DNA of 64,000 nucleotides, from contig NZ_CP022189.1 of the NCBI RefSeq assembly GCF_003111685.1, positions 698,001-762,000 on the forward strand, written 5' to 3'. The DNA is from Alloyangia pacifica (GTDB lineage Bacteria; Pseudomonadota; Alphaproteobacteria; Rhodobacterales; Rhodobacteraceae). Below, piece by piece: positions 53,530 through 61,117 of this stretch; position 1 is the stretch's first letter; the number at the start of each line of letters is the position of its first letter. The notes beneath the pieces are model-generated. The model made no database searches and was not told the origin of the DNA. It saw only the letters and a program-made list of their open reading frames with translations. The position numbers were made by a program, and so were the translations under genes.

Positions 53530-54903
53530 TCAGTCCGCGGGCGGCAGCAGCTTGCCCGGGTTCAGGATGCCCTGCGGATCGAAGGCGGTCTTGATCCGCC
53601 GCATCCAGTCCAGCGCCGGGCCGTGCTCGGCCTTCATGTATTTCTGCTTGCCGATGCCGATGCCGTGCTCGCCGGTCACCGTGCCGCCGAGCCGCAGCGC
53701 GGTGTCGTTGAGCTTGCCGGCAAAGGCGTGGACGGCCTCGACCTCGGCGGGGTCCTTGGGGTCGAAGCGCGCGGCACAGTGGAAGTTGCCGTCGCCGACA
53801 TGGCCGACGATGGTGCTGACAAGACCCGCCGCGCGGGCATCGGCCTGCGCCTGCAGCACCGCCTCGGCTAGTTGCGAGATCGGCACGCAGACATCGGTCG
53901 CGAGCGTTCCATATTGCGCGCCGGGCCGCAGCGCGGCAGAGGCGAAATGCGCGCCGTGACGCATTTTCCACAGCGCGTTGCGGGCCTCGGTGGTATTGGC
54001 TTCGGCCCAGGCTTCCATGCCGAAATCCTCGGCGATCTCGCGGAAGCTCTGCGCCTGCTCGGCGACGCCCGAGGGGCTGCCGTGGAACTCTACGAAGAGA
54101 TGCGGCTGCTCGGGCAGGTCCGATCCGGCGTGGATGTTGAAGCCGCGCACCATCATCTCGTCCACCAGCTCGATCCGCGCCATCGGCAGGCCGGACTGAA
54201 TGGTCAGGATCACGCAGTTCACCGCCTGCTCGACCGAGGGAAAGCGGCAGGTGGCCGAGGCGATGCCCTCGGGCAACCCGTGCAGCTTCAGCGTCAGCTC
54301 GGTGATGATCCCGAGCGTGCCCTCGCTGCCCACCAGCAGGTGCGTCAGGTCATAGCCGGCCGAGCTCTTGCGGGCCTTGGTGCCGGTGCGGATGATGCTG
54401 CCGTCGGACATGACCGCTTCGAGCGCCAGCACGTTCTCGCGCAGCGTGCCGTAACGCACCGCCGTGGTGCCCGAGGCGCGGGTCGCCGCCATGCCGCCGA
54501 GCGAGGCGTCGGCGCCGGGATCGATCGGGAAGAAGAGGCCGGTGGCGCGCAGCTCCTCGTTCAGCTCGGTGCGGGTGACGCCGGGCTGGACCACCACGTT
54601 GAGATCCTCGGCGTTGATCTCGAGCACTTTCTTCATGCGCGAGAAGTCGAGGCTGATGCCGCCCTTCACCGCAAGGTGTTGGCCCTCGAGCGAGGTGCCC
54701 GTGCCAAAGGGGGTGATCGGCGTGCCGGTTTCGGCGCAGAAGCGGACGATGGCGGCGACCTCTTCGGTGGTCTCGGGGAAGGCCACGGCATCGGGCATGG
54801 CGAGGGGGAAATGCGCCTCGTTGCGCGCGTTCTGCTCGCGGATAGCGTCGCTGGTCGACAGGCGCTCGCCGAGGAGCTGTTCGAGGGGCGCGAAGAGGGT
54901 CAT
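53530..54903 (-). CDS. FAD-linked 2-hydroxyacid oxidase/dehydrogenase (GlcD / D-lactate dehydrogenase type)
   Basis: A 457-residue flavoprotein with an N-terminal PCMH FAD domain (PITPFGTGTSLEGQHLAVKG, PGADASLGGMAATRASGTTA, LLVGSEGTLGIITELTLKLH) and a C-terminal FAD-linked oxidase domain. The latter has STIVGHVGDGNFHCAARFDP and GTVTGEHGIGIGKQKYMKAE, the metal and substrate site of D-lactate dehydrogenases and glycolate oxidase GlcD. It may oxidise glycolate, D-lactate or another 2-hydroxyacid made in the sugar-acid pathway. No separate GlcE/GlcF subunits are present, which favours a stand-alone D-lactate-type enzyme. Confidence 0.85.
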   Translation of the reverse strand: MTLFAPLEQLLGERLSTSDAIREQNARNEAHFPLAMPDAVAFPETTEEVAAIVRFCAETGTPITPFGTGTSLEGQHLAVKGGISLDFSRMKKVLEINAEDLNVVVQPGVTRTELNEELRATGLFFPIDPGADASLGGMAATRASGTTAVRYGTLRENVLALEAVMSDGSIIRTGTKARKSSAGYDLTHLLVGSEGTLGIITELTLKLHGLPEGIASATCRFPSVEQAVNCVILTIQSGLPMARIELVDEMMVRGFNIHAGSDLPEQPHLFVEFHGSPSGVAEQAQSFREIAEDFGMEAWAEANTTEARNALWKMRHGAHFASAALRPGAQYGTLATDVCVPISQLAEAVLQAQADARAAGLVSTIVGHVGDGNFHCAARFDPKDPAEVEAVHAFAGKLNDTALRLGGTVTGEHGIGIGKQKYMKAEHGPALDWMRRIKTAFDPQGILNPGKLLPPAD

Positions 54904-55030
54904 TGCGTGGGTCTCCAAGTTGAGGTGCCGGGCGCGGGTCCGCCCGCTACGGACGGAAGCCAGCACCTCGGGAGCCGGGCGAATGCCCGCCCGGCGGCAT
55001 TGCCGTGCGTCCGGGCGGGCCGGCGCGGGC

Positions 55031-55942
55031 TTACTTGCCCCAGTTCAGCACGAGCGGATCGAGCGGCTTGATCAGCTCGATCAACATCGAAGCGGTGTCC
55101 GGATGCAAGGGGGCAATCGGGTGCCGGCAGAAGGCCGACTTGATCACGCCGCCCACCTGCATCGCGTGCTTGGCCGAGCGGAAGCCACATTGCCGGTTCT
55201 CGTGGTTCACCGCCGGCAGGATGCGGGCGTAGCCGTCGAAGGCCGCCTGCCGGTTGCCGGCAAGGAAATCCACCACGACCGGCCGGATCTGGTCGGGGAT
55301 CATCGCCGAGGTCATGCAGCCCGTGGCGCCGGCGTCGAGGTCCGCGAGCAGGGTGATTGCCTCTTCACCGTCGAAGGGCGCCTCGATGGCCGCGCCGCCC
55401 TCGGCGATCAGGCTGCGCAGCTTGGCTGCGGCCTGCGGGCACTCGATCTTGAAGAGCTTCAGCATCTCGATCTCGTTGGCCATCTTGACCAGCAGCGGCA
55501 CCGGCAGGTCGACACCCGAGAGCGGCGCATCCTGCAGCATGATCGGAATGCCGACCTCGCCCACCTGACGGAACTGCTCGAAGGTCTGCTCGGCGGTGCC
55601 CTTCAGCAGCGCGCCGTGGTAGGGCGGCATCATCATGACGATGTCGGCGCCAAGGTCCTTGGCGTATTGTGCCCGCTCCACGACGATCGGCGTGGCATAG
55701 TGCGAGATCGTCACGATCACCGGCACCCGGCCTGCCACATGCTCGAGGCAAAGCTTGGTGAGGATGGCGCGCTCCTCGTCCGAGATCAGGAACTGTTCCG
55801 AGAAGTTGGCGAGGATGCAGATGCCGTCGACACCCATGTCGATGGTGCAGTCGAGAACGCGCTTCATGCCCTCGAGATCGAGCGTGCCGTCCTCGTGGAA
55901 CGGCGTCGGCACCACGGGCCAGCATCCGGTGTATTTCGTCAT
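55031..55942 (-). CDS. L-2-keto-3-deoxyarabonate dehydratase (DHDPS superfamily)
   Basis: A 303-residue DHDPS/NAL-fold protein. Many blocks match the characterised L-2-keto-3-deoxyarabonate dehydratase of Azospirillum (AraD): GICILANFSEQFLISDEER, HVAGRVPVIVTISHYATP, MMMPPYHGALL, MLQDAPLSGVDLPVP, FKIECPQAAAKLRSLIAEGG, APFDGEEAITLLADLDAGAT and VNHENRQCGFRSAKHAM. The Schiff-base Lys is the K of LFKIECP. It converts L-KDA to alpha-ketoglutarate semialdehyde. The start at 55942 follows GGGAGGACC. It lies in an operon with the LysE-type transporter, FAD oxidase, XylX-like enzyme and KdgK. Confidence 0.87.
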   Translation of the reverse strand: MTKYTGCWPVVPTPFHEDGTLDLEGMKRVLDCTIDMGVDGICILANFSEQFLISDEERAILTKLCLEHVAGRVPVIVTISHYATPIVVERAQYAKDLGADIVMMMPPYHGALLKGTAEQTFEQFRQVGEVGIPIMLQDAPLSGVDLPVPLLVKMANEIEMLKLFKIECPQAAAKLRSLIAEGGAAIEAPFDGEEAITLLADLDAGATGCMTSAMIPDQIRPVVVDFLAGNRQAAFDGYARILPAVNHENRQCGFRSAKHAMQVGGVIKSAFCRHPIAPLHPDTASMLIELIKPLDPLVLNWGK

Positions 55943-55977
55943 GGGTCAGGTCCTCCCGAAAAGTCTGTGTGTCTGTG

Positions 55978-56577
55978 TCAGGTCGCGCCGAAGGCCGACA
56001 CGAGGGCCAGCGCGACGACGCCCAGCATGGCGAGCGCCATGCCGTAATTGATCCACCGCTGGGTGCGGTAGCTGAGGTTGAGCCGGTGCAGGGTCACCCC
56101 TGCCTTGAGCCAGCCGAGGTGCACCGGGATCCAGATCGCGTTCATGATGAGGATCTTGGCGGCGGTCTCGAAGCCAAGGCTCTCGGGCGCAAAGGAAAAC
56201 CCGGTGAACATGGCGGTGTTGACCGCATAGGCCTTGGGGTTGATCGCCTGCAGCAGCAGACCGGCGCGGATACCCGGCGCGGACTTGGCCTCGATGAAGG
56301 CGATGCGGCTTCCCGCGAGCGCGATGCGCGCGGAAAGATAGAGCAGGTAGCACACCGACAGCGCCATCAGCACCACCCGCACCGCGGGGGCCGACAGGAT
56401 GATCGCGGCGAAGCCGGTGAGCACGAGGGTCATCACGAGGTTGGTGCCGATGAAGAGCCCCGTGCCGTAGCGCAGACCGTCCCGCCAGCCATAGGCCGAG
56501 CCGACCCCGGCGATCGACAGCACTCCCGGCCCGGGGGTGATGAACAGAAGGAACACGGCGGCGGCAAAGCTCAGCAT
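55978..56577 (-). CDS. LysE/RhtB family translocator
   Basis: A 199-residue protein with about six helices. The signature at the N-terminus is FLLFITPGPGVLSIAGVGSA (helix 1, P-G-P), and the following GWRDGLRYGTGLFIGTNLVM is the family's G-x-xxG-xxxG block. INPKAYAVNTAMFTGFSF is the second PK motif. The family exports amino acids; as first gene of the sugar-acid operon it may instead export a related small acid. It diverges from the SDR gene at 56804 across the site 2 operator. Confidence 0.83.
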   Translation of the reverse strand: MLSFAAAVFLLFITPGPGVLSIAGVGSAYGWRDGLRYGTGLFIGTNLVMTLVLTGFAAIILSAPAVRVVLMALSVCYLLYLSARIALAGSRIAFIEAKSAPGIRAGLLLQAINPKAYAVNTAMFTGFSFAPESLGFETAAKILIMNAIWIPVHLGWLKAGVTLHRLNLSYRTQRWINYGMALAMLGVVALALVSAFGAT

Positions 56578-56695
56578 GGGCCGCGCTTTCGGTCCAACAG
56601 GGCTGCGCCGGGTCTGCTCACCTCGTCTCGTCCTCCTCGCCGTGCCTTAAGCCGGGTTTGCGGTTTCGCGCCTCGCCCGCTTGCATCCGGGGTCA

Positions 56696-56710
56696 TTTGG
56701 TATACCATTT
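56696..56710 (+). promoter_or_regulatory. GntR/FadR-type operator, site 2 (divergent sugar-acid promoters)
   Basis: TTTGGTATACCATTT with palindromic core TGGTATACCA at 56698-56707. It shares 19 identical bases with site 1 (TCATTTGGTATACCATTTT). It lies between the divergent LysE operon and the SDR-HIBADH operon and could control both. Confidence 0.75.
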
Positions 56711-56803
56711 TCCTGAATACGGTCCCGCCCCGTTTTGTCAATGGTTGTTGCGGTTCTCCGCAGGACCCGGCCGCGCGGTGGGCGCATGGGAAGAGGAGCC
56801 ATC

Positions 56804-57565
56804 ATGTCCCTGTTTGATCTGACGGGCCGCACCGCGCTGGTGACCGGCTCGACCATGGGTATCGGCCATGCGCTGGCGCGCGGTCTCGCGCAGGCCGGCG
56901 CCAAGGTTCTGCTGAACGGGCGCAATCCGCAGCGGCTGGAAGAGGCCGTCGCGGCGCTGCGATCCGAAGGGTTGGAGGCCGATGCGCTCGGCTTCGACGT
57001 CACCGACCATGACAGCGTTCGCGCCGCCATCGACGGCTACGAGGCCGAGCACGGCCCCATCGACATCCTGATCAACAACGCCGGGATGCAACACCGGGGC
57101 CCGCTGGAGGAGTTCGAGCCCGAGGCCTTCGACCGGCTGATGCGCACCAATGTCTACTCGGCCTTCTACGTCGGGCAGGCGTGCGCGCGGCACATGATCG
57201 GGCGCGGGCAAGGGCGGATCGTCAACATCGCCTCGGTACAGAGCGCGCTGGCGCGACCGGGCATCGCGCCCTACACCGCCTCGAAGGGGGCGATCACCAA
57301 CCTGACCAAGGGCATGGCGACGGACTGGGCGAAACACGGGCTCAACTGCAACGCCATCGCGCCGGGCTATTTCAAGACGCCGCTCAACGCCGCGCTGGTC
57401 GCCGACCCCGAGTTCAGCGCCTGGCTGGAAAAGCGCACCCCGGCAGGCCGCTGGGGCGAGGTCGACGAGCTCGTCGGCGCCTGCGTCTTCCTCTGCGCGC
57501 CGGCGTCCAGCTTCGTGAACGGCCACACGCTCTTCGTCGACGGCGGCATTACCGCCTCGTTGTAA
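56804..57565 (+). CDS. SDR family oxidoreductase, gluconate 5-dehydrogenase (IdnO)-like
   Basis: A 253-residue classical SDR. It begins MSLFDLTGRTALVTGSTMGI (TGxxxGIG), with LINNAGMQHRGPLEEFEPEA, the Ser in VNIASVQSALARPG and the Tyr-x-x-x-Lys in YTASKGAITNLTKGMATDWA. The ending GHTLFVDGGITASL is standard. The NNAGMQHRxPLEEF segment is typical of gluconate 5-dehydrogenase/5-keto-gluconate reductase enzymes. It likely interconverts an aldonate and a keto-aldonate in this cluster. The start at 56804 follows AGAGGAG. Confidence 0.83.
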   Translation: MSLFDLTGRTALVTGSTMGIGHALARGLAQAGAKVLLNGRNPQRLEEAVAALRSEGLEADALGFDVTDHDSVRAAIDGYEAEHGPIDILINNAGMQHRGPLEEFEPEAFDRLMRTNVYSAFYVGQACARHMIGRGQGRIVNIASVQSALARPGIAPYTASKGAITNLTKGMATDWAKHGLNCNAIAPGYFKTPLNAALVADPEFSAWLEKRTPAGRWGEVDELVGACVFLCAPASSFVNGHTLFVDGGITASL

Positions 57566-57587
57566 GACATCCTAGGGAGGACAGAAC

Positions 57588-58511
57588 ATGAGTGACAAAC
57601 CCGTAGTGGGCTTCATCGGCGTAGGCCTCATGGGCCACGGCATGGCCAAGAACATCCTCAAGGGCGGCTACCCGCTCTGGGTGAAGGGCAACCGCGACCG
57701 TGCGCCGGTCGAGGACCTGGTGGGGCAGGGGGCGCAGGAGGCGGCCTCGCCCAAGGCCATGGCCGAGGCTTGCGACATCATCCACCTGTGCCTGTCGAAC
57801 TCGCCGCAGGTCGAGGCGGTGATGCGCGGCGAGGACGGCATCCTTGCCGGCGCGCGGCCGGGGTTGATCGTGGTCGACTGCTCTACCGCCGATCCCGCCT
57901 CGACCGAGGCGCTGGCCGCCGAGCTGGCCGAAAAGGGCGGGGCGATGGTCGACGCGCCGCTCGGGCGCACGCCGAAGGAGGCCGAGGAGGGCCAGCTCGA
58001 TGCCATGGTCGGCGCCGATGACGAGAGCTTCGCCAAGGTGCAGCCGGTGATCCAGTGCTGGGCCGGCAACATCAACCGCGTCGGCGGGGTCGGGGCGGGC
58101 CACAAGATGAAGCTGGTGATGAACCTCATCTCGATGAGCTATGCCGCGCTTTATGCCGAGGCGACGGTGCTGGCGGCCAAGTCCGGCATCTCGCCGCAGA
58201 CCGTGCGGCAGGTGATCGGCTCGAGCCGGCTCGGCAACGGCTTCTTCGACACCTTCATGCGCTACGCGGTGGACCGGGACAAGGAGGCGCATAAGTTCAG
58301 CATTTTCAACGGCGGCAAGGACGTGCGCTATGCGGGGGCCATGGCCGCCAAGGTGGGCGCCCCGGCGCTGATCTCGAGCGCGACGCGGCACTATTTCGCC
58401 ACCGCCGAGGCGACGGGGCATGGCGCGGACTACGTGCCGAGCCTGTCGGACCGCATCGCCGAGATGGGCGGGATCGATCTTGCCGAGGAGGTGAAGAAGG
58501 GCGAGTCGTAA
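57588..58511 (+). CDS. NAD(P)-dependent beta-hydroxyacid dehydrogenase (HIBADH family)
   Basis: A 307-residue protein of the 3-hydroxyisobutyrate dehydrogenase superfamily. The Rossmann motif is VVGFIGVGLMGHGMAKNILK. The substrate-binding signature is MVDAPLGRTPKEAEEGQLDAMV (written here in two parts, MVDAPLGRTPKEAEE and GQLDAMV), and the catalytic Lys region is GAGHKMKLVMNLISMSYAAL. It differs from the LtnD protein in the signature (DAPLGRTPKEA against DAPISGGAIKA), so the substrate differs. It follows the SDR by 22 bases in one operon and may act on a sugar acid. Substrate unassigned. Confidence 0.82.
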   Translation: MSDKPVVGFIGVGLMGHGMAKNILKGGYPLWVKGNRDRAPVEDLVGQGAQEAASPKAMAEACDIIHLCLSNSPQVEAVMRGEDGILAGARPGLIVVDCSTADPASTEALAAELAEKGGAMVDAPLGRTPKEAEEGQLDAMVGADDESFAKVQPVIQCWAGNINRVGGVGAGHKMKLVMNLISMSYAALYAEATVLAAKSGISPQTVRQVIGSSRLGNGFFDTFMRYAVDRDKEAHKFSIFNGGKDVRYAGAMAAKVGAPALISSATRHYFATAEATGHGADYVPSLSDRIAEMGGIDLAEEVKKGES

Positions 58512-58533
58512 GGCGCGCCACCGGTCTGCCGCG

Positions 58534-59538
58534 TCAGGTCGTGGCGCGGCGGACCAGGCTGAACCCCATGTCCTCGCGCAGGCCACGGGGAATGTCCCCG
58601 GCGAGGATCAGCTCGGCGGCACGGCGGCCAATGGCGGCGCCGTCGATGTGGATCGTGGTCAGCGCCAGCGCCGAGTCCTGCGCCATGTCGAAATCACCGA
58701 AGCCCGAGATCGCCAGCCGCCCGGGCACGTCGAGCCCGCGCCGCCGCGCCTCGCAGAGCGCGCCCATGGCCACCATGTCGCTGACACAGACCACCGCCTC
58801 GGTGTCGGGCCAGCGGCGCAGGATCTCTGCCAGGCCCTCGGCGCCGTAGTCCGGGCCCACAGCCCCGGGCCGGGCCTTCACCGCGACCACGCGCTCTGAG
58901 GCCAGGTGCCCGGCGCAGTCGCGGTAGCCCTCCATGCGCAGCCGGGCGCGTCGGTCGTGCTGCCGGTCCAGCCCGAGGAAGGCGACGCGGTGCCGCCCGG
59001 TCTCGACCATGTGGCGGGTCAGCGCGGCCCCGGCGGCGCGATTGGAAAAGCCCACCGCCGCATGCACCGGCTGCTTCGGCAATTCCCAAAGCTCGAGCAC
59101 CGGCAGGCCGGACCGGGACAGCATCCGGTGCGCCGCCTCGGTGTGATCGTCCGAGGTGAGCACCAGCGCCTCGGGACGTCGGCCGAGCATCGTCGGCAGC
59201 AGCGCCGCCTCGGCCTCGGGGTCGTATTGAGTGGTCGAGAGCATCAGCTGCAGCCCGCCCTTCGCCAGTCCCTCGGTGAGGCCGCGCACGGTTGCGGCAA
59301 ACACGGCCTCTTCCAGCGTCGAGACCAGCGCCCCCACCACCCGCGAGCGCTGGGAGCTGAGCGCGCCCGCCGTCTCGTCGAGCACATAGCCAAGCTCGTC
59401 GACCGCCGCCTGCACCTTGCGCAGCGTGGCGGGGCTGACCTTGGAGGGGGTGCGCAGGGCGCGGCTCACGGTGATCTTGCCGACCCCGGCGCGGGCGGCC
59501 ACGTCGCCCATCGTCACCCATTTCCTGCCGTCTGCCAT
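58534..59538 (-). CDS. LacI family transcriptional regulator
   Basis: A 334-residue LacI/GalR regulator. The N-terminal helix-turn-helix is VTMGDVAARAGVGKITVSRA (about 8-27) with hinge helix LGYVLDETAGALSSQRSRVV. The periplasmic-binding-protein-like effector domain follows, with VCVSDMVAMGALCEARRRGL and ISGFGDFDMAQDSALALTTI. Overall it resembles the GntR (gluconate repressor) branch, fitting a sugar-acid effector. The start at 59538 was chosen so that the protein begins just ahead of the helix-turn-helix. It converges with the HIBADH gene; a palindromic operator lies 42 bases before its start. Confidence 0.9.
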   Translation of the reverse strand: MADGRKWVTMGDVAARAGVGKITVSRALRTPSKVSPATLRKVQAAVDELGYVLDETAGALSSQRSRVVGALVSTLEEAVFAATVRGLTEGLAKGGLQLMLSTTQYDPEAEAALLPTMLGRRPEALVLTSDDHTEAAHRMLSRSGLPVLELWELPKQPVHAAVGFSNRAAGAALTRHMVETGRHRVAFLGLDRQHDRRARLRMEGYRDCAGHLASERVVAVKARPGAVGPDYGAEGLAEILRRWPDTEAVVCVSDMVAMGALCEARRRGLDVPGRLAISGFGDFDMAQDSALALTTIHIDGAAIGRRAAELILAGDIPRGLREDMGFSLVRRATT

Positions 59539-59579
59539 GATCTGCCTGCCTGCCCCTGTTGACGGCCTCTCATACCCGG

Positions 59580-59593
59580 TGGTATCGATACCA
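59580..59593. promoter_or_regulatory. LacI-type operator (probable autoregulation)
   Basis: The perfect 14-bp palindrome TGGTATCGATACCA with central CG, as in LacI/GalR operators, lies 42 bases upstream of the LacI-family gene. It differs from the GntR-type sites by the central TCGA. Confidence 0.7.
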
Positions 59594-59784
59594 TGAAGAC
59601 GCGAAGCCGTATCGGAGAATCGCAGTTTCGTGAGCGTGCCGGTCTGGCTGCTCGTGAATCGGGCAGGATCACCGCGGCGCGTCATTCCTGAGCAGGTGCA
59701 GGTCAGGATATATTGCCGGGGCGCGTATCGTCTCCGCCCGGCAAAGCGCGAAGCCCGCCGCCCTCGCAGCCGGTGGTGTTTCGC

Positions 59785-59826
59785 AGAGGGTCGGTCTCGG
59801 AGGAGGGGGCCGGCCCTCTCTCTTTT
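59785..59826 (+). terminator. Plus-strand terminator-like hairpin without an assigned gene
   Basis: 10-bp stem AGAGGGTCGG/CCGGCCCTCT (one T-G pair; 59785-59794 and 59810-59819) followed by CTCTTTT. The genes on both sides are on the minus strand, so it may end an unannotated plus-strand RNA. Confidence 0.5.
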
Positions 59827-59855
59827 GCGCCGCAGGTCTTCGCACGGGGTTCAGA

Positions 59856-60176
59856 TCAAAGCAGCGCCTGCATCAGGTAGAGCGTGCCCATCCCGGCCAC
59901 CAGCGCGCCGGTCACCGACAGGCGCAGCGCCACGAGGAAGGTGACCAGCGCGGCGATGATCCGCGCCGGCTCGGTCTCGCCGCCCGAGGCCTGAGGCCAG
60001 AGCACCAGGGGTGTCACCATGGCGGGCAGCACGCCGACGCCGACGTACTTGAGGTGCAGCACGAACCAGTCCGGCAACTGCCGGCGTCCGAAGAAGCCGA
60101 GGAAGGAAAAGCGGATCAGGAACGTGCCGATGCCAAGCAGGATGGTCAGCGTCCAGAAGGTTGCATCGTCGATCAT
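59856..60176 (-). CDS. azlD: AzlD family branched-chain amino acid transport subunit
   Basis: A 106-residue membrane protein with four hydrophobic segments. The family pattern is visible in ILLGIGTFLIRFSFLGFFGR (about 12-31) and HLKYVGVGVLPAMVTPLVLW. AzlD pairs with AzlC to export branched-chain amino acids. Its start overlaps the azlC stop by four bases (ATGA at 60173-60176). Confidence 0.87.
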   Translation of the reverse strand: MIDDATFWTLTILLGIGTFLIRFSFLGFFGRRQLPDWFVLHLKYVGVGVLPAMVTPLVLWPQASGGETEPARIIAALVTFLVALRLSVTGALVAGMGTLYLMQALL

Positions 60177-60895
60177 GCCCGTCCTCCCGAGGCGCGCCGC
60201 GCGGCCCTGCGGCGCAGCGCCAGCTCTGTTTGCGCGCCGACCAGCATCGCCACCAGCGCCGCCGCGATCAGCCCGAGCCCGGCCGGAAAGCCCGCAAAGA
60301 GAATCGCGCAGACCACCGAGACCGCGGCGGCCAGCATGTGCGGCAGCGTCCGCAGCAGCGGCGCAGTGATGGCGATGAAGCAGACGGGGGCGGCGAAATC
60401 GAGGTGCAGCGAAGCCGGAATCGCTGTGCCGATCACTGCGCCGAGCAGCGTGCAACCGTACCAGAACGGGCAAATCAGGGCCATCACGCCGAAGTAGTAG
60501 GCGACCCGCTCCTCGCGGCTCATGCCGGGCTTTTCCTCGTAGGTCTTGACCGCCACGGCATAGGCCTGGTCGACCATCAGATAGGCCATCAACGCCCGCA
60601 TCCCGAGCGGCGCGTGGCCCACGTGCGGCACCAGCGCCGCCGAGTAGAGCGCCATGCGCAGGTTGACGGCCAAGGCGGCGGTGAGCGCGACGAAGACCGG
60701 CGCATGTTCTTGCAGCAGCGCCAGAGCGGTGAACTGCGAGGCGCCGGCGATCACCAGCACCGACATGGTCATGACCTGCAGGATGTCGAGCCCGGCGTCG
60801 CGGGCGACGACTCCGAAAAGAAGCGAAAAGGGCACGACCACGGTGACGAAGGGCGCGCAGTCGCGATAGCCCTGCCAAAAGGCGGCGCGGGTCAT
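60173..60895 (-). CDS. azlC: AzlC family branched-chain amino acid exporter subunit
   Basis: A 240-residue membrane protein with about seven helices. GYRDCAPFVTVVVPFSLLFGVVA is the family N-terminus, shown in part as GYRDCAPFVTVVVPFSLLFG, and VIAGASQFTALALLQEHAPV and NLRMALYSAALVPHVG are conserved AzlC blocks. The ATG at 60895 (MTRAAFWQGY) was chosen as the family start; an upstream extension of 36 codons looks non-coding. It diverges from the XylD-like gene across the site 3 operator, so its expression may respond to the same regulator. Confidence 0.87.
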   Translation of the reverse strand: MTRAAFWQGYRDCAPFVTVVVPFSLLFGVVARDAGLDILQVMTMSVLVIAGASQFTALALLQEHAPVFVALTAALAVNLRMALYSAALVPHVGHAPLGMRALMAYLMVDQAYAVAVKTYEEKPGMSREERVAYYFGVMALICPFWYGCTLLGAVIGTAIPASLHLDFAAPVCFIAITAPLLRTLPHMLAAAVSVVCAILFAGFPAGLGLIAAALVAMLVGAQTELALRRRAARRASGGRA

Positions 60896-61015
60896 GCGGT
60901 GCGGCTCGTTCGGCACGTCTTTGCGCGCCTTAATGTGCTGCGAATAAAGGGTAATGTTCCGTTGCTCGGCGGCTCGGCACGCATTGGCAACCGCTCCTCC
61001 CATGATTGCTCTTGC

Positions 61016-61031
61016 ATTTGGTATACCAAAT
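61016..61031 (+). promoter_or_regulatory. GntR/FadR-type operator, site 3 (XylD-like operon / azlCD)
   Basis: ATTTGGTATACCAAAT is a perfect 16-bp palindrome with the same TGGTATACCA core as sites 1 and 2. It is located 86 bases before the dehydratase start and 120 bases before azlC. Confidence 0.75.
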
Positions 61032-61117
61032 TGGGAAGCTGCTGCAAGAACGAGCGCGTCACGCGGCGCGCCTAGGCAAGGCGCGCGGGGAGGCGCGTCA
61101 AGGAGAGGAAGCTACCC

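Larger units (their letters stand above)
59539..59855. other. Intergenic region with LacI operator and an unassigned terminator
   Basis: These 317 bases carry no credible gene. They contain the LacI operator (59580-59593) and, further right, a plus-strand terminator-like hairpin (59785-59826) that belongs to no annotated plus-strand gene. Confidence 0.5.
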
